Shown here: positions 31,697-43,862 of the stretch, piece after piece
Layout: every line of letters starts with the position of its first letter
Position numbering within the stretch: position 1 is the stretch's first letter
Source: Agrostemma githago
Taxonomy: Eukaryota > Streptophyta > Magnoliopsida > Caryophyllales > Caryophyllaceae
Direction of reading: 5' to 3'
Length of the DNA: 64,000 bases
NCBI GenBank assembly: GCA_958450325.1
Contig: OY288250.1
Location: 47,838,683-47,902,682 of the forward strand
Translations under genes and position numbers: made by a program
The notes under the pieces: generated by a model
Databases searched by the model: none
Told to the model about the DNA's origin: nothing
What the model saw: the letters and a program-made list of their open reading frames with translations, nothing else

Positions 31697-33346
31697 TGAT
31701 GGGAAGGGATTTGTCGTGGAATCCCAACCGTCAATAATATAACCGGCTAAACCTAGTGGGTAGCTAGGGTAAGTTGGGTCGAATCCACGGGGACGGTAAT
31801 GTATAGTCTAGACTAGGTCCACCTAAATACGAGACTAATTCAACGAGCTAAACTAAACTAAGAATGATAGAGAAGGAAGAAAACTAGACTACACTAAGGC
31901 TAAGGAGAAAGCAAACAAAGGAGAACGGGCTAGGATTAGGTCGGGGTCAAAGGGGTAACGGAATGGTCAAGGGAGAACTAGAGCGAAGGAGGTAGTAGGG
32001 TGATCTAGGTTGGTCCGGGCTCTCGCAACTTAGACCCACCTAGAGGTTCCACCTAGAACCCATCTCGGCGACACACATGACAAACGGGGTTACTAGCACG
32101 CTATAGGCCTAGGTCGAATCCGGGCTCTCGCTACTTAGACCGACCTAGGGGTCGTTCTCACCGGGCTCTCGTAACTTAGTGAGGGAACCGAACCCACAAA
32201 CAAACTAATACCCACAAGAGAAAGGCAAGAAAAACAAGTATTTGCAACTACTAGTCAATCAAGCATTTCAACAAACATGTGATATGCACCAAACCAAGAG
32301 GAAACCCAAATCTTCCACCAACATCTCCAACAATCCCTTAATCACCCAATTAGCACCCTAATCACCTTACTAACCCTAGCAAGAACACTACTCTAACATA
32401 TCTAATCTAGAATTAACACTAACAAGAGGAATCAAAACAAGAAACAAAACAAACATGAAGATACTAGTGAAAACTATGAACATCAAACATAACAATGAAC
32501 AAAGATTCAAACTTGATAAACAATAATGGATTAAGAGTAAAAGGAGAAGAAGATTGTACCAAACTACTGAAGAGGAAAGAACAAAACTTGCATTAATGAA
32601 GAACACCCAAAACAAACACCCAAGGTTGTCAATCTTGAGTGGATCTTGAAGAATTCCCTTAATACAAGTACTAATCTAAGATTAACAACTAATTACCGAC
32701 TAATCTACACTAATCTAATCTAATCTAACCTAAAGTAATCTAGGATTTTAAGGATCTAACCTAACATAACATAGGATGGTGTCTTAATACAAGAGGGGGG
32801 TATATATAGGGTTACAAATGGAAGGAAGAAGAAAGGAGCATTCACGGGCCTGAACTGGGCTCATCCCGGTCGGGATGAGTTGGTCCCGATCGGGATGAGA
32901 TGGTCCCGATCGGGATGAGCTCATCCCGGTCGGAATGGTCCCAAGTCAGCAGCAGTTCCTTTTGTGCACTCCACCCCGGACGGGATGAGGCCTTCCCGAC
33001 CGGGATGGGTCTTGTAGGCCTCCAATAAGAACTTTTTGGTCCCTCCTTGATTCTCATGGGCTTCCCATCGATTCTCGGGACTCGGGATCGGGTCTCGGAG
33101 GCTCGGGATTGGGTCCCAAGGTCTCGGGGTCGACTCCAAGGCATTGAGTCATCGTTCCTTTATCTCGTTGGCTCCAAAATGTGTATGTATAGAGTCGGAA
33201 TCGCTCCAACTCTTCCAATTCGGTCTCGGGAACCTAAAACGAACGAAAGGAAGCATAAGAAGCCCCTAAACCGCTCCCAAGGAGCGATTCTACAAGGAAA
33301 TGGGACCAAAACACAACAAAATAGGCACTACAAACCACACTTATCA
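31697..33346 (-). repeat. Element A, 3' LTR (left)
   Basis: 1650 bp, TG...CA. It contains the minus-strand TATA box TATATATAC (32818-32810), the palindrome cluster upstream of it, and near the other end CCGTCCCCGTGGATTCGACC, a string usual near Athila LTR ends. Open frames in it are shadows. Confidence 0.92.
32810..33015 (-). promoter_or_regulatory. Element A left LTR: TATA and TCCCGGTCGGGA palindrome cluster
   Basis: TATA at 32818-32811 on the minus strand. Between 32863 and 33015 are six units of the type TCCCGATCGGGA or TCCCGGTCGGGA. Four lie close together, followed by a spacer with CAGCAGCAGTTCCTTTTG, then two more. The same arrangement is at 40926-41135 in the other LTR. Confidence 0.75.
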
Positions 33347-36300
33347 ACTCCCCCACACTTAACCCTTACTCGCCCTCGAGTAAGCACATACTACTACTAA
33401 ACTAACCGAGTGGGTATTAGCGCACCCTACGCCCCTTCAACTCACGCGAGTGCACTTAGAGGAAAAGTGCACTCCGCAAGGCAAGTTGGGACTTGCGACA
33501 AAACTGTGGATGCAACCGGACACAAAACACACAAACAAACAAACACACAAACAAACACATAATCGGTTGCACCCAAAACAAAAGAAATACCGCTTCCCTC
33601 AAAAAGCGGTGAATGAAACACCGGTTTAGGACTCGAGGTAAGTGAAAACGTTCCCAAGCTAGAAATACAAACCAAGGTGGACTAAACCCTAATAGTATGA
33701 CGATAAAGCAACAAAAACGTTGGTAACTTACCTAGGTCCTCCTAACTTTCTAAAAACGTACTACGGGACGATCGACGGAGTGGAAAAGTGAAGAACCACG
33801 GTGTTAGTCGACACTGTAGGTAAGTGAGACCCCGCCCCCTTTAGCGTGAGCCAAGAGGGTCGTCCCGTGTCTAAAACCGCCTAACTAGTCCAAGTAAAAA
33901 GGTGGAAATATGCAAAATGAGGGAAGACCGACTAATGCCGCTGTCATCCTTCCTCGGGACTCGGTCCTTTGGTAGGCTCTTCACGGCAAAAGTCGGAAAA
34001 AGGCTTATTTTTGTGGGGATTTCTTTTTTTTGTGAGACGGGTTTTCTTTTGGCATTTTCTTTCTTTTTGACATTTTTGCTTTGTTTGTTGCCATGCCATT
34101 TTTTTTTATTTTTTTTTATTTTTTTGGCTTTTGTGCCTTTTATTTTTCTTCATTTCTTTTCTTTCTTTCATTTTTCTTTCTTTTCTTTTCATTGCCCTTT
34201 TGGCAATATTTGGCATTTTGGCATTTCATTGTGTAACAAGAAAGAGAGAATCAACAATTTGCAATTTATTGTGTGTATATGTGTAGAAGGTAGGGAAATG
34301 GGTAAGTCGGGGTTGCGCATTCCCTTTCAAACCCACAAAAAGTGGAGAACTTGGACTAATCAAACAATCCTAAACACGGTCACCTAAGGGACGAGACTCG
34401 GTAACCAAGGCCTTTTCACACCGTGGGTGGTCATAATGGTCAAAATGCAAATCCCGCAGTAAATCTCTAGTAAGCTAGGTGGACTCAAGGTAAAGGACCA
34501 ACGAATTCATTGATTTAGGGTCATTCTATTAGGCTAAAGTCCAAGACTCGATTTACACTACTAGGAAGGGAAAATAGACACTCACACACTAACCTCTAAA
34601 CCGGGTTTTCGAAAACGGTTTACGCACATGACACACACAACATAAAACAAAGACACGACGAAAACGAACGAAAGAAAAAGAAGCAAAAGCAACAAAACAA
34701 GAACAAAACAAAACGAACACATACAAAACACACACCACCCCGAACTTCCAAATGAGCAACCATTCATCCACAAACTTTACAAAGCTCCACCCGAGCACAC
34801 CACAACACATATCTCCTCCAAACTCCATAAGAAACAAAGAGGAAAAAGGGTTGAAAAGATGTTACCGGGTGTCTTGAAAGCTCTCCAAAGCTAGCGGTGA
34901 TTAAGCGACCTATGAGGAAAAAGGGAGGCAAAACACGCACACAAAACAAATATACGACACAATGACACAAAAGGAAAACACACAAAAGAAAAATCTTTTT
35001 GATTTTCTGTGAAAATTTTTCAAATTTTAAGGGATTTTTAAGATTTTTCGAAAAACTAAGAAAATAAAACTAACTATACTAGAATATCGCTCCCCCACAC
35101 TTAAATCGAGCCATGTCCTCATGCTCGATCTTAGGGTGCGGAGAGACAAAAGAAAAAGAAAAGAAACTACGAAAATAAAGCTAAAAAAAATAAGGTGAAG
35201 AAAAAAGTAGACGGTGTCCGGCCGGGGTGTAGTCAATTCACCATGGGCCGAGACGAGAAAAAGATATGGATGGGGGGAAGAAAGATAAAAAGAAAGAAAT
35301 AAAAAGGAAATGGGAGGGGAGGGCTAGGTGTAATCAAGTCACCTAGCCCGGATTCCGTCCAAATCCGACTAACTCCTAAAAGAGGTGAAAATCTTGTAAA
35401 TTGGATTAATCGATTGACTCTCGACGTAATCACATCGTCGGGAGTCGGGAGCAACCACTACCGAGGCCTCGAAGGCCACCATGACATCAAGACACATAAG
35501 TGTATAAGGGGAAGGGAATAAACAAAGGAAAACAAGCAACAACAAAAACGGAAAAGAAAGGATAGTTGCCATACCATAGGTTAGCTACTCACTCTCTCCG
35601 TCGTCTCATAGATCAATAAAGGCACGTGCTTGTCTTCATCCTTGCTTTTCCGCTTCATTCTTGATAACAACGCATGGTAGAGGTAGTAATGGTGCGAGGG
35701 GGTGGGATTTGATGCGAATCAAGGTGTAAAGTGAAGAGGAAATGAAGTGAAGGTATGACAATGAAGTACATGGGGCATATGGTAAGGCTAGGGTATCTAG
35801 GGAGGTTGGAAGGGGGCATAAAACGGTTGGGTGGACTCGATTTGCGAAGAAGAATCACAAAAAGGGAGCAGAGGACCATCCCGGTCGGGAAGGTTGATCC
35901 CGATCGGGTTACCTCACCCGTCCCGGTCGGGACGCCTTCATCCCGGTCGGGACGGACTCACAGTAAGCTCAAAATGCGGTGCACCCATCCCGATCGGGAT
36001 GGCACCCTTCCCGGTCGGGATGCCTTACCCTTCCCGGTCGGGACGCCTCATCCCGGTCGGGATGGGTCTTCTTCGACCTCCACGATCCCAAAAACTTGTT
36101 CCAAGTCTCAAAAACCCAATCCTATAGCTCAGAACCCAAAGTAAACCATAGCCAATCCTCAATAGGAGCGTTCCCACTTCACCTATCAAACAATACTCAA
36201 ACACACATCAAACTCTCTCCCTCACAACGCTCATCAATCAAACCAAATAACAAGAATTCACAAAAATCCAACTAACTACAAGAAAGAGATATATACAATG

Positions 36301-36456
36301 GGACGGTTCTTGTGGAACTCCGTCAAACCAAGGTGGTGCTTTCTTCAATCTTTTTCAACAACCAAAACTAGTTCCATCTCCATCAAGGGCACGTAAGAAC
36401 AAGTCGAAGGCCCTAGAGAAGTCTTCAATCAAGCTCGTAATGTAACCGACCACATC
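33347..36456. other. Element A, long non-coding 3' region
   Basis: About 3.1 kb between the protease frame and the left LTR, where Athila normally has RT to integrase and a long spacer. I see no domain in any frame. It contains low-complexity T-rich (34020-34200) and A-rich (34610-34980) parts, a second copy of the polypurine-tract string (CTCCCCCACACTTAA at 35090, as at 33349) and a palindrome cluster at 35878-36066. Confidence 0.7.
35878..36066. repeat. Internal palindrome cluster in element A
   Basis: Eight units of TCCCGGTCGGGA / TCCCGATCGGGA type in about 190 bp, the same motif as in A's own LTR. A spacer with CACAGTAAGCTCAAAATGCG separates the first four from the last four. Confidence 0.85.
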
Positions 36457-37962
36457 CTAAGGCTCCTTATGGCCTTGCCTTGACGTTCCCGGGGCATCCC
36501 GCTCTTCCAAGTTTAACGACTTGAACTTGTACTTTTGGTCCTTGGGGATATACCCAAACGTCCACCGGTCCTCATGCGGCCCCAAGGGAGGCTCATCTTC
36601 TTCCTTGTCATTGCACTTCAACTTGTCATCAAGCCCATGAATTGGGCACTCATCTTTCTCCATATCGGAGTCATCATCATCAAGTACATAAGAGTACTTG
36701 TTCAAGCTTTGTTCCGGTTCACCCCCTAGATCGATGTCTTTCTTGGCTTGGATCATATTGCATGTCTCATCGCTAGTAGGCGAAGTGTTGCCTTGGAGGT
36801 CAAACACTATCTTCTCCTCGCCTAACTCAAATGTGATCCTACCGTTCTTCACATCGATCATGGCACCCGCGGTGTGTAGAAATGGGCGCCCAAGAATAAT
36901 GGGAGTATTGGCATCCTCCGGCATGTCAAGCACAATGAAGTCGACCGGAATGAAGTATTTCCCTACTCGTACCGGTACGTCCTCTAACATTCCTAATGGT
37001 CGATTGAATGATTTATCGGCCATTTGGAGGGTGAGGGACGTACATTTCAACTCTTTCATTCCGAGTCGGCAAAAAATAGAATATGGAATGATGCTCACAC
37101 TCGCGCCCAAGTCGCATAACGCATTCTTGATCAAGAAGTTGCCTATGGTGCAAGGGATCGAAAAACTACCCGGATCCTTCAACTTCGGAAGCGTGGAACC
37201 TTGGATAAGCTCGCTCACCACCCTCGTGAACGCTACGGTCTCTTCCTTGTCGACGGATCTCTTCCTAGCTAAGATTTCTCTCATAAATCTTCCATATGCC
37301 GGGATTTGGGTAAGTAATTCGGTGAACGGGACACTAACATCCAATTTCTTCACGATACTAAGGAACTTGTCGTAATGAGTGTCCACCTTAGTCTTCATTT
37401 GCCTCGATGGGTAAGACAACTTGATTTGGTACTTGTTTTGATCATTAAGGGTGGACTCTTCAAATGACACTTTCCTTTTACCCTTGTCTTTCTCTTGAAG
37501 AGGGGGAGGGTTGTCTTCTTGGGGTTTTTCAACTTCCCATAGAACTTGTTCCTCCATTGGATTGTCCAAGCTTGATTCTTCTTGATTTGGAGACACAACT
37601 TCCTTCATCTCTTGTTGCTCACTAGGAAATACGGGAGGATTATATGTAGCACCGCTCCTCAAGGTGATGGCATTGACATGCTCAAAATTTGGAGTTTCAC
37701 CTTGAGGAGGTAATTGCCCCCTTTGTCTTGAAGAACTCCTCGATGCAAGTTGAGCTACTTGGTTCTCGATCATCTTCATGCGAGTCTTCATTTCCTTGTT
37801 ATCCATTAGAATTTGAGCAATGATTCCTTGTTGTGACATTTGTGTTTCCAATTGACTCCTTTGCATGTCTTGAGTACTCCTTTGCATATCCAACATTTGC
37901 TTTTGTATATCCGAATCCCGTGGTGGGGATGATGGATTATGCGGAGTATCGGTGAGGGCCAA
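36457..37962 (-). pseudogene. Element A protease part of gag-pro
   Basis: This frame is in register with the gag frame upstream, separated only by a TAA at 38071-38073, and has no RT after it. The first half is a Q/E/P-rich linker with a coiled-coil start (QKQMLDMQRSTQDMQRSQ). The retroviral-type aspartic protease has its active site in CDLGASVSIIP (about 37120), then PVDFIVLDMP and ILGRPFL. Athila proteases typically have DLGA instead of DTGA. The C-terminus is acidic (DDDDSDMEKDE) and the frame ends at 36457. It would process the polyprotein; whether this copy is expressed depends on read-through of the upstream stop. Confidence 0.82.
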
Positions 37963-38070
37963 TGGAGTACCGTAGTCATGAATAGGAGACCGACTCCTAG
38001 GCTTGCTTTGTTGATTGCCTTGTGTTGCTTGTTGTTGTTGATGGTTCCCTTGGAACCCATGAGAACTGCC

Positions 38071-39594
38071 TTAATTAAGGCCTTGGTTGTGGTTTTGTTG
38101 ACCATGAAAGTTTCGGTTTCCTTGGAAATTTTGGTTTCCTTGGAAACCGCCATGATTGAAGTTCCCTTGTTGGAACCCTTGCTTGTTGTTGAAGTTGCCT
38201 TGGTTATTTTGCTTGAAGTTGTTGAAGGGTCTTGGATTACCCATGTAACCTTGGTAACCTTGGTTGTTGTCCCTTAAGGGAGGTGGAACATAGGGACGAT
38301 GTTGTTGTTGATGTTGAAAGGCTTGTTGTTGGGGGACTTGTTGGGAAGCTTGGAATTGATTAGAGTAAGAGGTACCTTGATTGAACACTTGAAAGGCGTT
38401 CACTTGCTCGATACTTCCACGGCAATACATAGGATCATGTCCAACTATTCCACAAGTATCGCACATCCCATAGTACGGTAAAGGAGGTGCGAACCCCAAA
38501 GCATTCACTTCTTGAATCGGTTGATGGTGTGAGGAACTAGTGCCTTGGACTTGGTCGAGGTGACTTTGGAGCTTCTTGTCAATAGTCTCCATGTGCGTTT
38601 TAAGTTGAGCTCCAAGGTCAATGCTTAGCTTAGTGATAGCATCGACCTCATGCATGCCTCCTCGATGTGCCTTCCTAGGCCTAGAGTATTGCGAATTATG
38701 CACCGCCATCTCTTCGATTCTCGACCAAGTTTGGTCATCCTCTACTTCGGTAAACCTACCGTTAGATCCCATATTGAGTATGGCTCTCGAGTCTTCATAT
38801 AGCCCATTCCAAAATTGTTGTACGAGGAACCATTGTGATAAGCCATGGTGTGGACAAGAACGGATCAAGGCTTTGAATCTTTCCCACGATTCGTAGAGGC
38901 TTTCATCATCGCGTTGTTGGAAACCCGTGATAGAGGCTCTCAATAGATTTGTCTTCTCCGGGGGATAGAATTGTTGGTAGAAGGCTAAGGCTAGCTTCTT
39001 CCAAGTATCAATGCCAAGTCTTGCTTTATCCAACCCCTTGAACCATTGCTTCGCCTTACCGATATGAGAGAAAGGAAATAATACCCACCGGATTTGGTCT
39101 TGAGTTATTCCCGTTTGTGAAATAGCGTCACAATAGTCCGAAAAGGTTTCCATGTGTTGATGAGGATCTTCGGTTGGTAACCCACTAAATTGACTTCTCT
39201 CGACCAATTGGATAAATTGCGTCTTCACCACAAAATTCTCGGTATATGCCTCCGGTAAAGTGGATGGACCCGGCAAGACGTCTTCCGTAAAGGTTGAGTG
39301 AGAAGAGAACTTAGGCATGATTGGATATAAGGGAGACGATGGTGGTGTAGACGGTGTTGATGTAGAAGAGGAGGGGGAACTAGGAGAAGAATCACCGAAG
39401 GGATTGATGAAGGTCCCTCCGGCCGTCTCTCGAGGAGAAATGCTCAAGTCGGCTCCTTGGGCTTGCCCTTGATGAGTGGTGCTTGCACTTGGTTGAGAGA
39501 TCCTAACCCGATTAATCGTCCGTTGGCGAAAGGCTCGAAAGAGTCTCTCCGGCTCTGGATTAAAGAGATAGAAGTCGCCATCTCTCCTAGGCAT
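38071..39594 (-). CDS. Element A gag (Athila-type), ends at a premature stop
   Basis: The ATG at 39594 gives MPRRDGDFYLFNPEPERLF, a start typical of Athila gag, 207 nt from the PBS. The retrotransposon gag domain covers about residues 120-280 (FSDYCDAISQTGITQDQIRW, AKQWFKGLDK, FYQQFYPPEKT, ESWERFKALIRSCPHHGL). A zinc knuckle CDTCGIVGHDPMYC lies at about 375, followed by a Q/N/G-rich low-complexity tail. The frame ends at a TAA (38071-38073), where the sequence context suggests a changed Gln codon; protease coding continues in the same frame. Gag would package element RNA. Confidence 0.82.
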   Translation of the reverse strand: MPRRDGDFYLFNPEPERLFRAFRQRTINRVRISQPSASTTHQGQAQGADLSISPRETAGGTFINPFGDSSPSSPSSSTSTPSTPPSSPLYPIMPKFSSHSTFTEDVLPGPSTLPEAYTENFVVKTQFIQLVERSQFSGLPTEDPHQHMETFSDYCDAISQTGITQDQIRWVLFPFSHIGKAKQWFKGLDKARLGIDTWKKLALAFYQQFYPPEKTNLLRASITGFQQRDDESLYESWERFKALIRSCPHHGLSQWFLVQQFWNGLYEDSRAILNMGSNGRFTEVEDDQTWSRIEEMAVHNSQYSRPRKAHRGGMHEVDAITKLSIDLGAQLKTHMETIDKKLQSHLDQVQGTSSSHHQPIQEVNALGFAPPLPYYGMCDTCGIVGHDPMYCRGSIEQVNAFQVFNQGTSYSNQFQASQQVPQQQAFQHQQQHRPYVPPPLRDNNQGYQGYMGNPRPFNNFKQNNQGNFNNKQGFQQGNFNHGGFQGNQNFQGNRNFHGQQNHNQGLN

Positions 39595-39800
39595 ACACTA
39601 CACACTAGAACAAACGTGAGAACACCTAGTGCTTTGTGGGCACTAGGCAACGACAATAAACAAACACAACTAGAGACAAAGAGAAAAAGAAAACTAAGGA
39701 AAGAAGAGAAACTAGAAAATATTCACAAGAGAAGATGGGAGAGCACAAGGAAGGGTAACTAAGTTTAGAAATAAGCAAACTAAGTCCAAACAATGCACCG

Positions 39801-39818
39801 TCCCCGGCAACGGCGCCA
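39801..39818 (-). other. Primer-binding site of element A
   Basis: The minus strand reads TGGCGCCGTTGCCGGGGA three nucleotides from the LTR end, the string commonly seen as PBS in Athila/Tat-type elements. It fixes the orientation of A. Confidence 0.8.
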
Positions 39819-39821
39819 AAT

Positions 39822-41461
39822 TGATGGGAAGGGATTTGTCGTGGAATCCCAACCGTCAATAATATAATCGGCTAAACCTAGTGGGTAGCTAGGGTAAGTC
39901 GGGTCGAATCCACGGGGACGGTAATGTATAGTCTAGACTAGGTCCACCTAAATACGAGACTAAGTCAACGAGCTAAACTAAACTAAGAATGATAGAGAAG
40001 GAAGAAAACTAGACTACACTAAGGCTAAGGAGAAAGCAAACAAAGGAGAACGGGCTAGGATTAGGTCGGGGTCAAAGGGGTAACGGAATGGTCAAGGAAG
40101 AACTAAAGCGAAGGAGGTAGTAGGGTGATCTAGGTTGGTCCGGGCTCTCGCAACTTAGACCCACCTAGAGGTTCCACCTAGAACCCATCTCGGTGACACA
40201 CATGACAAACGAGGTTACTAGCACGCTATAGGCCTAGGTCGAATCCGGGCTCTCGCTACTTAGACCGACCTAAGGGTCGTTCTCACCGGGCTCTCGCAAC
40301 TTAGTGAGGGAACCGAACCCACAAACAAACTAATACCCACAAGAGAAAGGCATGAAAAACAAGTATTTGCAACTACTAGTCAATCAAGCATTTCAACAAA
40401 CATGTGATATGCACCAAACCAAGAGGAAACCCAAATCTTCCACCAACATCTCCAACAATCCCTTAATCACACAATTAGCACCCTAATCACCTTACTAACC
40501 CTAGCAAGAACACTACTCTAACATATCTAATCTAGAATTAACACTAACAAGAGGAATCAAAACAAGAAACAAAACAAACATGAAGATACTAGTGAAAACT
40601 ATGAACATCAAACATAACAATGAACAAAGATTCAAACTTGATAAACAAAAATGGATTAAGAGTAAAAGGAGAAGAAGATTGTACCAAACTACTGAAGAGG
40701 AAAGAACAAAACTTGCATTAATGAAGAAAACACAAAACAAACACCCAAGGTTGTCAATCTTGAGTGGATCTTGAAGAATTCCCTTAATACAAGTACTAAT
40801 CTAAGATTAACAACTAATTACCGACTAATCTACACTAATCTAATCTAATCTAACCTAAAGTAGTCTAGGATTTTAAGGATCTAACCTAACATAACATAGG
40901 ATGGTGTCTTAATACAAGAGGGGGGTATATATAGGGCTACAAATGGAAGGAAGAAGAAAGGAGCATTCACGGGCCTGAACTGGGCTCATCCCGGTCGGGA
41001 TGAGTTGGTCCCGATCGGGATGAGATGGTCCCGATCGGGATGAGCTCATCCCGGTCGGGATGGTCCCAAGTCAGCAGCAGTTCCTTTTGTGCACCCCATC
41101 CCGGACGGGATGAGGCCTTCCCGACCGGGATGGGTCTTGTAGGCCTCCAATAAGAACTTTTTGGTCCCTTCTTGATTCTCATGGGCTTCCCATCGATTCT
41201 CGGGACTCGGGATCGGGTCTCGGAGGCTCGGGATTGGGTCCCAAGGTCTCGGGGTCGACTCCAAGGCATCGAGTCATCGTTCCTTTATCTCGTTGGCTCC
41301 AAAATGTGTATGTATAGAGTCGGAATCGCTCCAACTCTTCCAATTCGGTCTCGGGAACCTGAAACGAACTAAAGGAAGCATTAGAAGCCCCTAAACCGCT
41401 CCCAAGGAGCGATTCTACAAGGAAATGGGACCAAAACACAACAAAATAGGCACTACAAACC
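39822..41461 (-). repeat. Element A, 5' LTR (right), cut by element B
   Basis: The first 1640 bp of the LTR are here; the last 10 bp (ACACTTATCA) are at 52307-52316. TATA at 40933-40926 and palindromes at 40985-41135 as in the other LTR. AAACC at 41457-41461 is also the left copy of B's TSD. Confidence 0.92.
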
Positions 41462-42548
41462 TATGGACATGACGTAGGTCCACCCCGACGCGGCGAAGCG
41501 CGGGTTTGGGTAGGCGAATGAATCTCGTGGTAAGATTGTTCTCGGGTTCGAAATTTAAGTCAAAATGGAGTCGCCACCGAATTTTGTGGTTATTCGGAAC
41601 CATTCGAGCCTACTCTATGTCGTCATGGGCTATACACAAAGTAAGCCCACTTCGATTTCAGAGTTTATGGGGCTCGTCCCTTTGCATTGTTACATCGATA
41701 CCGTTTACACCGGCTTTCGTATATAAAATGACTCTCGTACGCCAATGGTTTCGGACATCCGGAAACTAAGGTTCTGAGTAAGGGGTGAGGGTACGTGTTG
41801 GGAAGCCCACTAAGGACACCCAACCCCGCCCGCACAATGGCGGCCTCTACTAAGACATCATTCGTGTTCGTGTACGCGCGCTAGTAAAATAATTAAATGA
41901 TATGCACACAGCGTTTTCGGGCTAAGCATGTGAATTATTGGTTTGCTACGTCATTTAATGCATCTTGATTCACGTCAAAGTGATTTAGCATGTGATGTTC
42001 ATTTAAATAAATAAATGGCAAACATCAAGAATAGAAAACTCGTAAATAAATTACAAATTACACGGGCGGAATACAACCCGGAATTCACAATACAACGAGA
42101 AATAAAATAGAATAATTGAATAAAATAAGAAGAGTGATAAATAAATACACGACCCGACAAAGACCCGTATATAATAAATGCACACTAGATCGTGAATTAG
42201 ATAGACGGACGAACATTAATTAATTACGCATTATATTGCATATTAATCAAAGGACGGAGGTTCGAGACCTAGGTGTGGTGCTAACCGGATCTCGAACCTC
42301 GATGCCTTGTCCCGACTTATCACCTCGAGAAATGGAGCCTAAATTAATTATGTGTCGGATACGACTAAAGAGTCGTCGACATAAAATTAATAGTGCGAGA
42401 CCGTCGATCAAAATCGTTTTAGGTGTCGTGATATGCATGAGTTTTGAAAATTAGAATTACGTGATTGATTATGCACGTGTCGACTAAAAGTCGTAAAAAA
42501 ATGACGAGGCTCAAATGTTGCATTGAAGCTCTCGAATTTCTGGGCTAC

Positions 42549-42664
42549 AGGACCCACTCGATCGAGTCATGGTCTGACTCGGTCAAGTGTGTCTTTAAAG
42601 TAGCTACTGTCCAGATTTTTGGGTGCTACTCGATCGAGTGGCCCATGCCACTCGATCGAGTGCC
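42549..42664. repeat. Distal palindrome cluster, element B left LTR
   Basis: Four units (CACTCGATCGAGTC, GACTCGGTCAAGTG, TACTCGATCGAGTG, CACTCGATCGAGTG) in two pairs, separated by CTACTGTCCAGATTTTTGGG. Repeated at 50593-50708 in the right LTR. Confidence 0.85.
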
Positions 42665-43289
42665 CCCTGTACGAGGCATTGCTCGTTTCATTTTTATTTG
42701 TTTGAATTCGATAATTGACCGAGTTAAATAAAAATATTGCATTATTTAAATTCAACTCGGTTCTCGATGTCATAAACGTGTATTATACGATTATGAGACC
42801 GTTATCGGGATTTTATGAAATATGCTATTATGTGATTGAAAAGTTTGATTAGTGACGAAATTGCATCCCTCTACGTCACGACATCGGAATTAATCCTTTC
42901 GGATTATGTGATGTCGGTTTTCGTGTCAACGGGTTCCGCACTAATCTTGGAAATGGGATCAAATACGTTCAACTATGACCGATCACGATCACATCACGTC
43001 CTTGAGCACATTGGGGCGGCGCTCCTCGAAAGGGCGCCACCTCCGTCGTTACTCGTAAAGGAATTAGATGGACTTTAGGCGATCGTCATAGTTAAACGTA
43101 TTCGAAACCGAGATTTTAATACTAGTATGTATATATACACGGTATAATAATGTTAGATGTTAGAATACGGAATTAAAGTGTTAGTAAACGAAAATAAAAG
43201 TTAGTGTTAGGATACATAAATAAAACGTTAGTATACAAAATAAATAAAAAGTTAGTATGAACAAAATTAAAGGTTAGTGTTAGCGGTTA

Positions 43290-43304
43290 GTAATAATAAT
43301 AATA

Positions 43305-43370
<66 letters not shown>

Positions 43371-43372
43371 TA
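43290..43372. repeat. (AAT)n microsatellite in element B left LTR
   Basis: About 26 AAT units with one interruption (AATAGTAAT). The right LTR copy (51334-51408) is two units shorter. The poly-Asn frame it produces is not a gene. Confidence 0.9.
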
Positions 43373-43728
43373 TACATAAAAAACGATAAAAAGAGAAGGG
43401 AGAAAAAGAAACGGGGTTTGATGACACCCTCAACCTACATGCTTAAATGGCCTCGGAAACGAACTCGTAGTAGCGGCGTGTGCGCGGGAGTGTCGAGATA
43501 TGTAGGGTGAGTTAGGGTGTGTTTGGTTAGGGAGAGGATGCTCTCGGGTCTTTGACGAGTTTTGATCTCGGGGTTTTGAATATGTGTGTGTGTGTATGTG
43601 TGTGTAGAGAGGATGTGAGTGTATAGGTTGAATATAGTAGAAATGTAGGGTTGAATGCTATGTAAATGTGATGAAAAGATGGCTGAAATTGTGATGTAAA
43701 AAGTTCTTTAAATGCATGGGGTTGATGA

Positions 43729-43862
43729 GGTATTTATAGGGAGACCTCGACATAGGGTCACTCGACCGAGTGGCCTTAGTGCACTCGGTCGAGTTCCCTC
43801 GTGAATGAACCTGGACAGCTCTTTTGACGCTCCACTCGATCGAGTGGGTCAAGCAAATCGAG
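43729..43862 (-). promoter_or_regulatory. Element B left LTR: TATA and proximal palindrome cluster
   Basis: CTATAAATACC on the minus strand (43739-43729). From 18 bp upstream: CACTCGACCGAGTG, CACTCGGTCGAGTT, then a spacer with CCTGGACAGCTCTTTTGACG, then CACTCGATCGAGTG and a degraded unit. Confidence 0.8.

Noticed and set aside
32863..33015. CRISPR-like look of regularly repeated short palindromes
   Set aside because: Units are palindromes of 12-14 bp with short variable gaps in a plant LTR; there are no long direct repeats with unique spacers and no cas genes.
34582..34985. Hydrophobic minus-strand open frames resembling membrane proteins
   Set aside because: They translate A-rich low-complexity sequence of the non-coding region of element A.
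41179..41439. Arg/Pro-rich open frames in the A LTRs (32842-33144, 40967-41269 and others)
   Set aside because: They are shadows of the palindrome cluster and occur in both LTRs in several frames.
43277..43510. Poly-asparagine open frames at 43277 and 51321
   Set aside because: They translate the (AAT)n microsatellite in the B LTRs and differ only in unit number.
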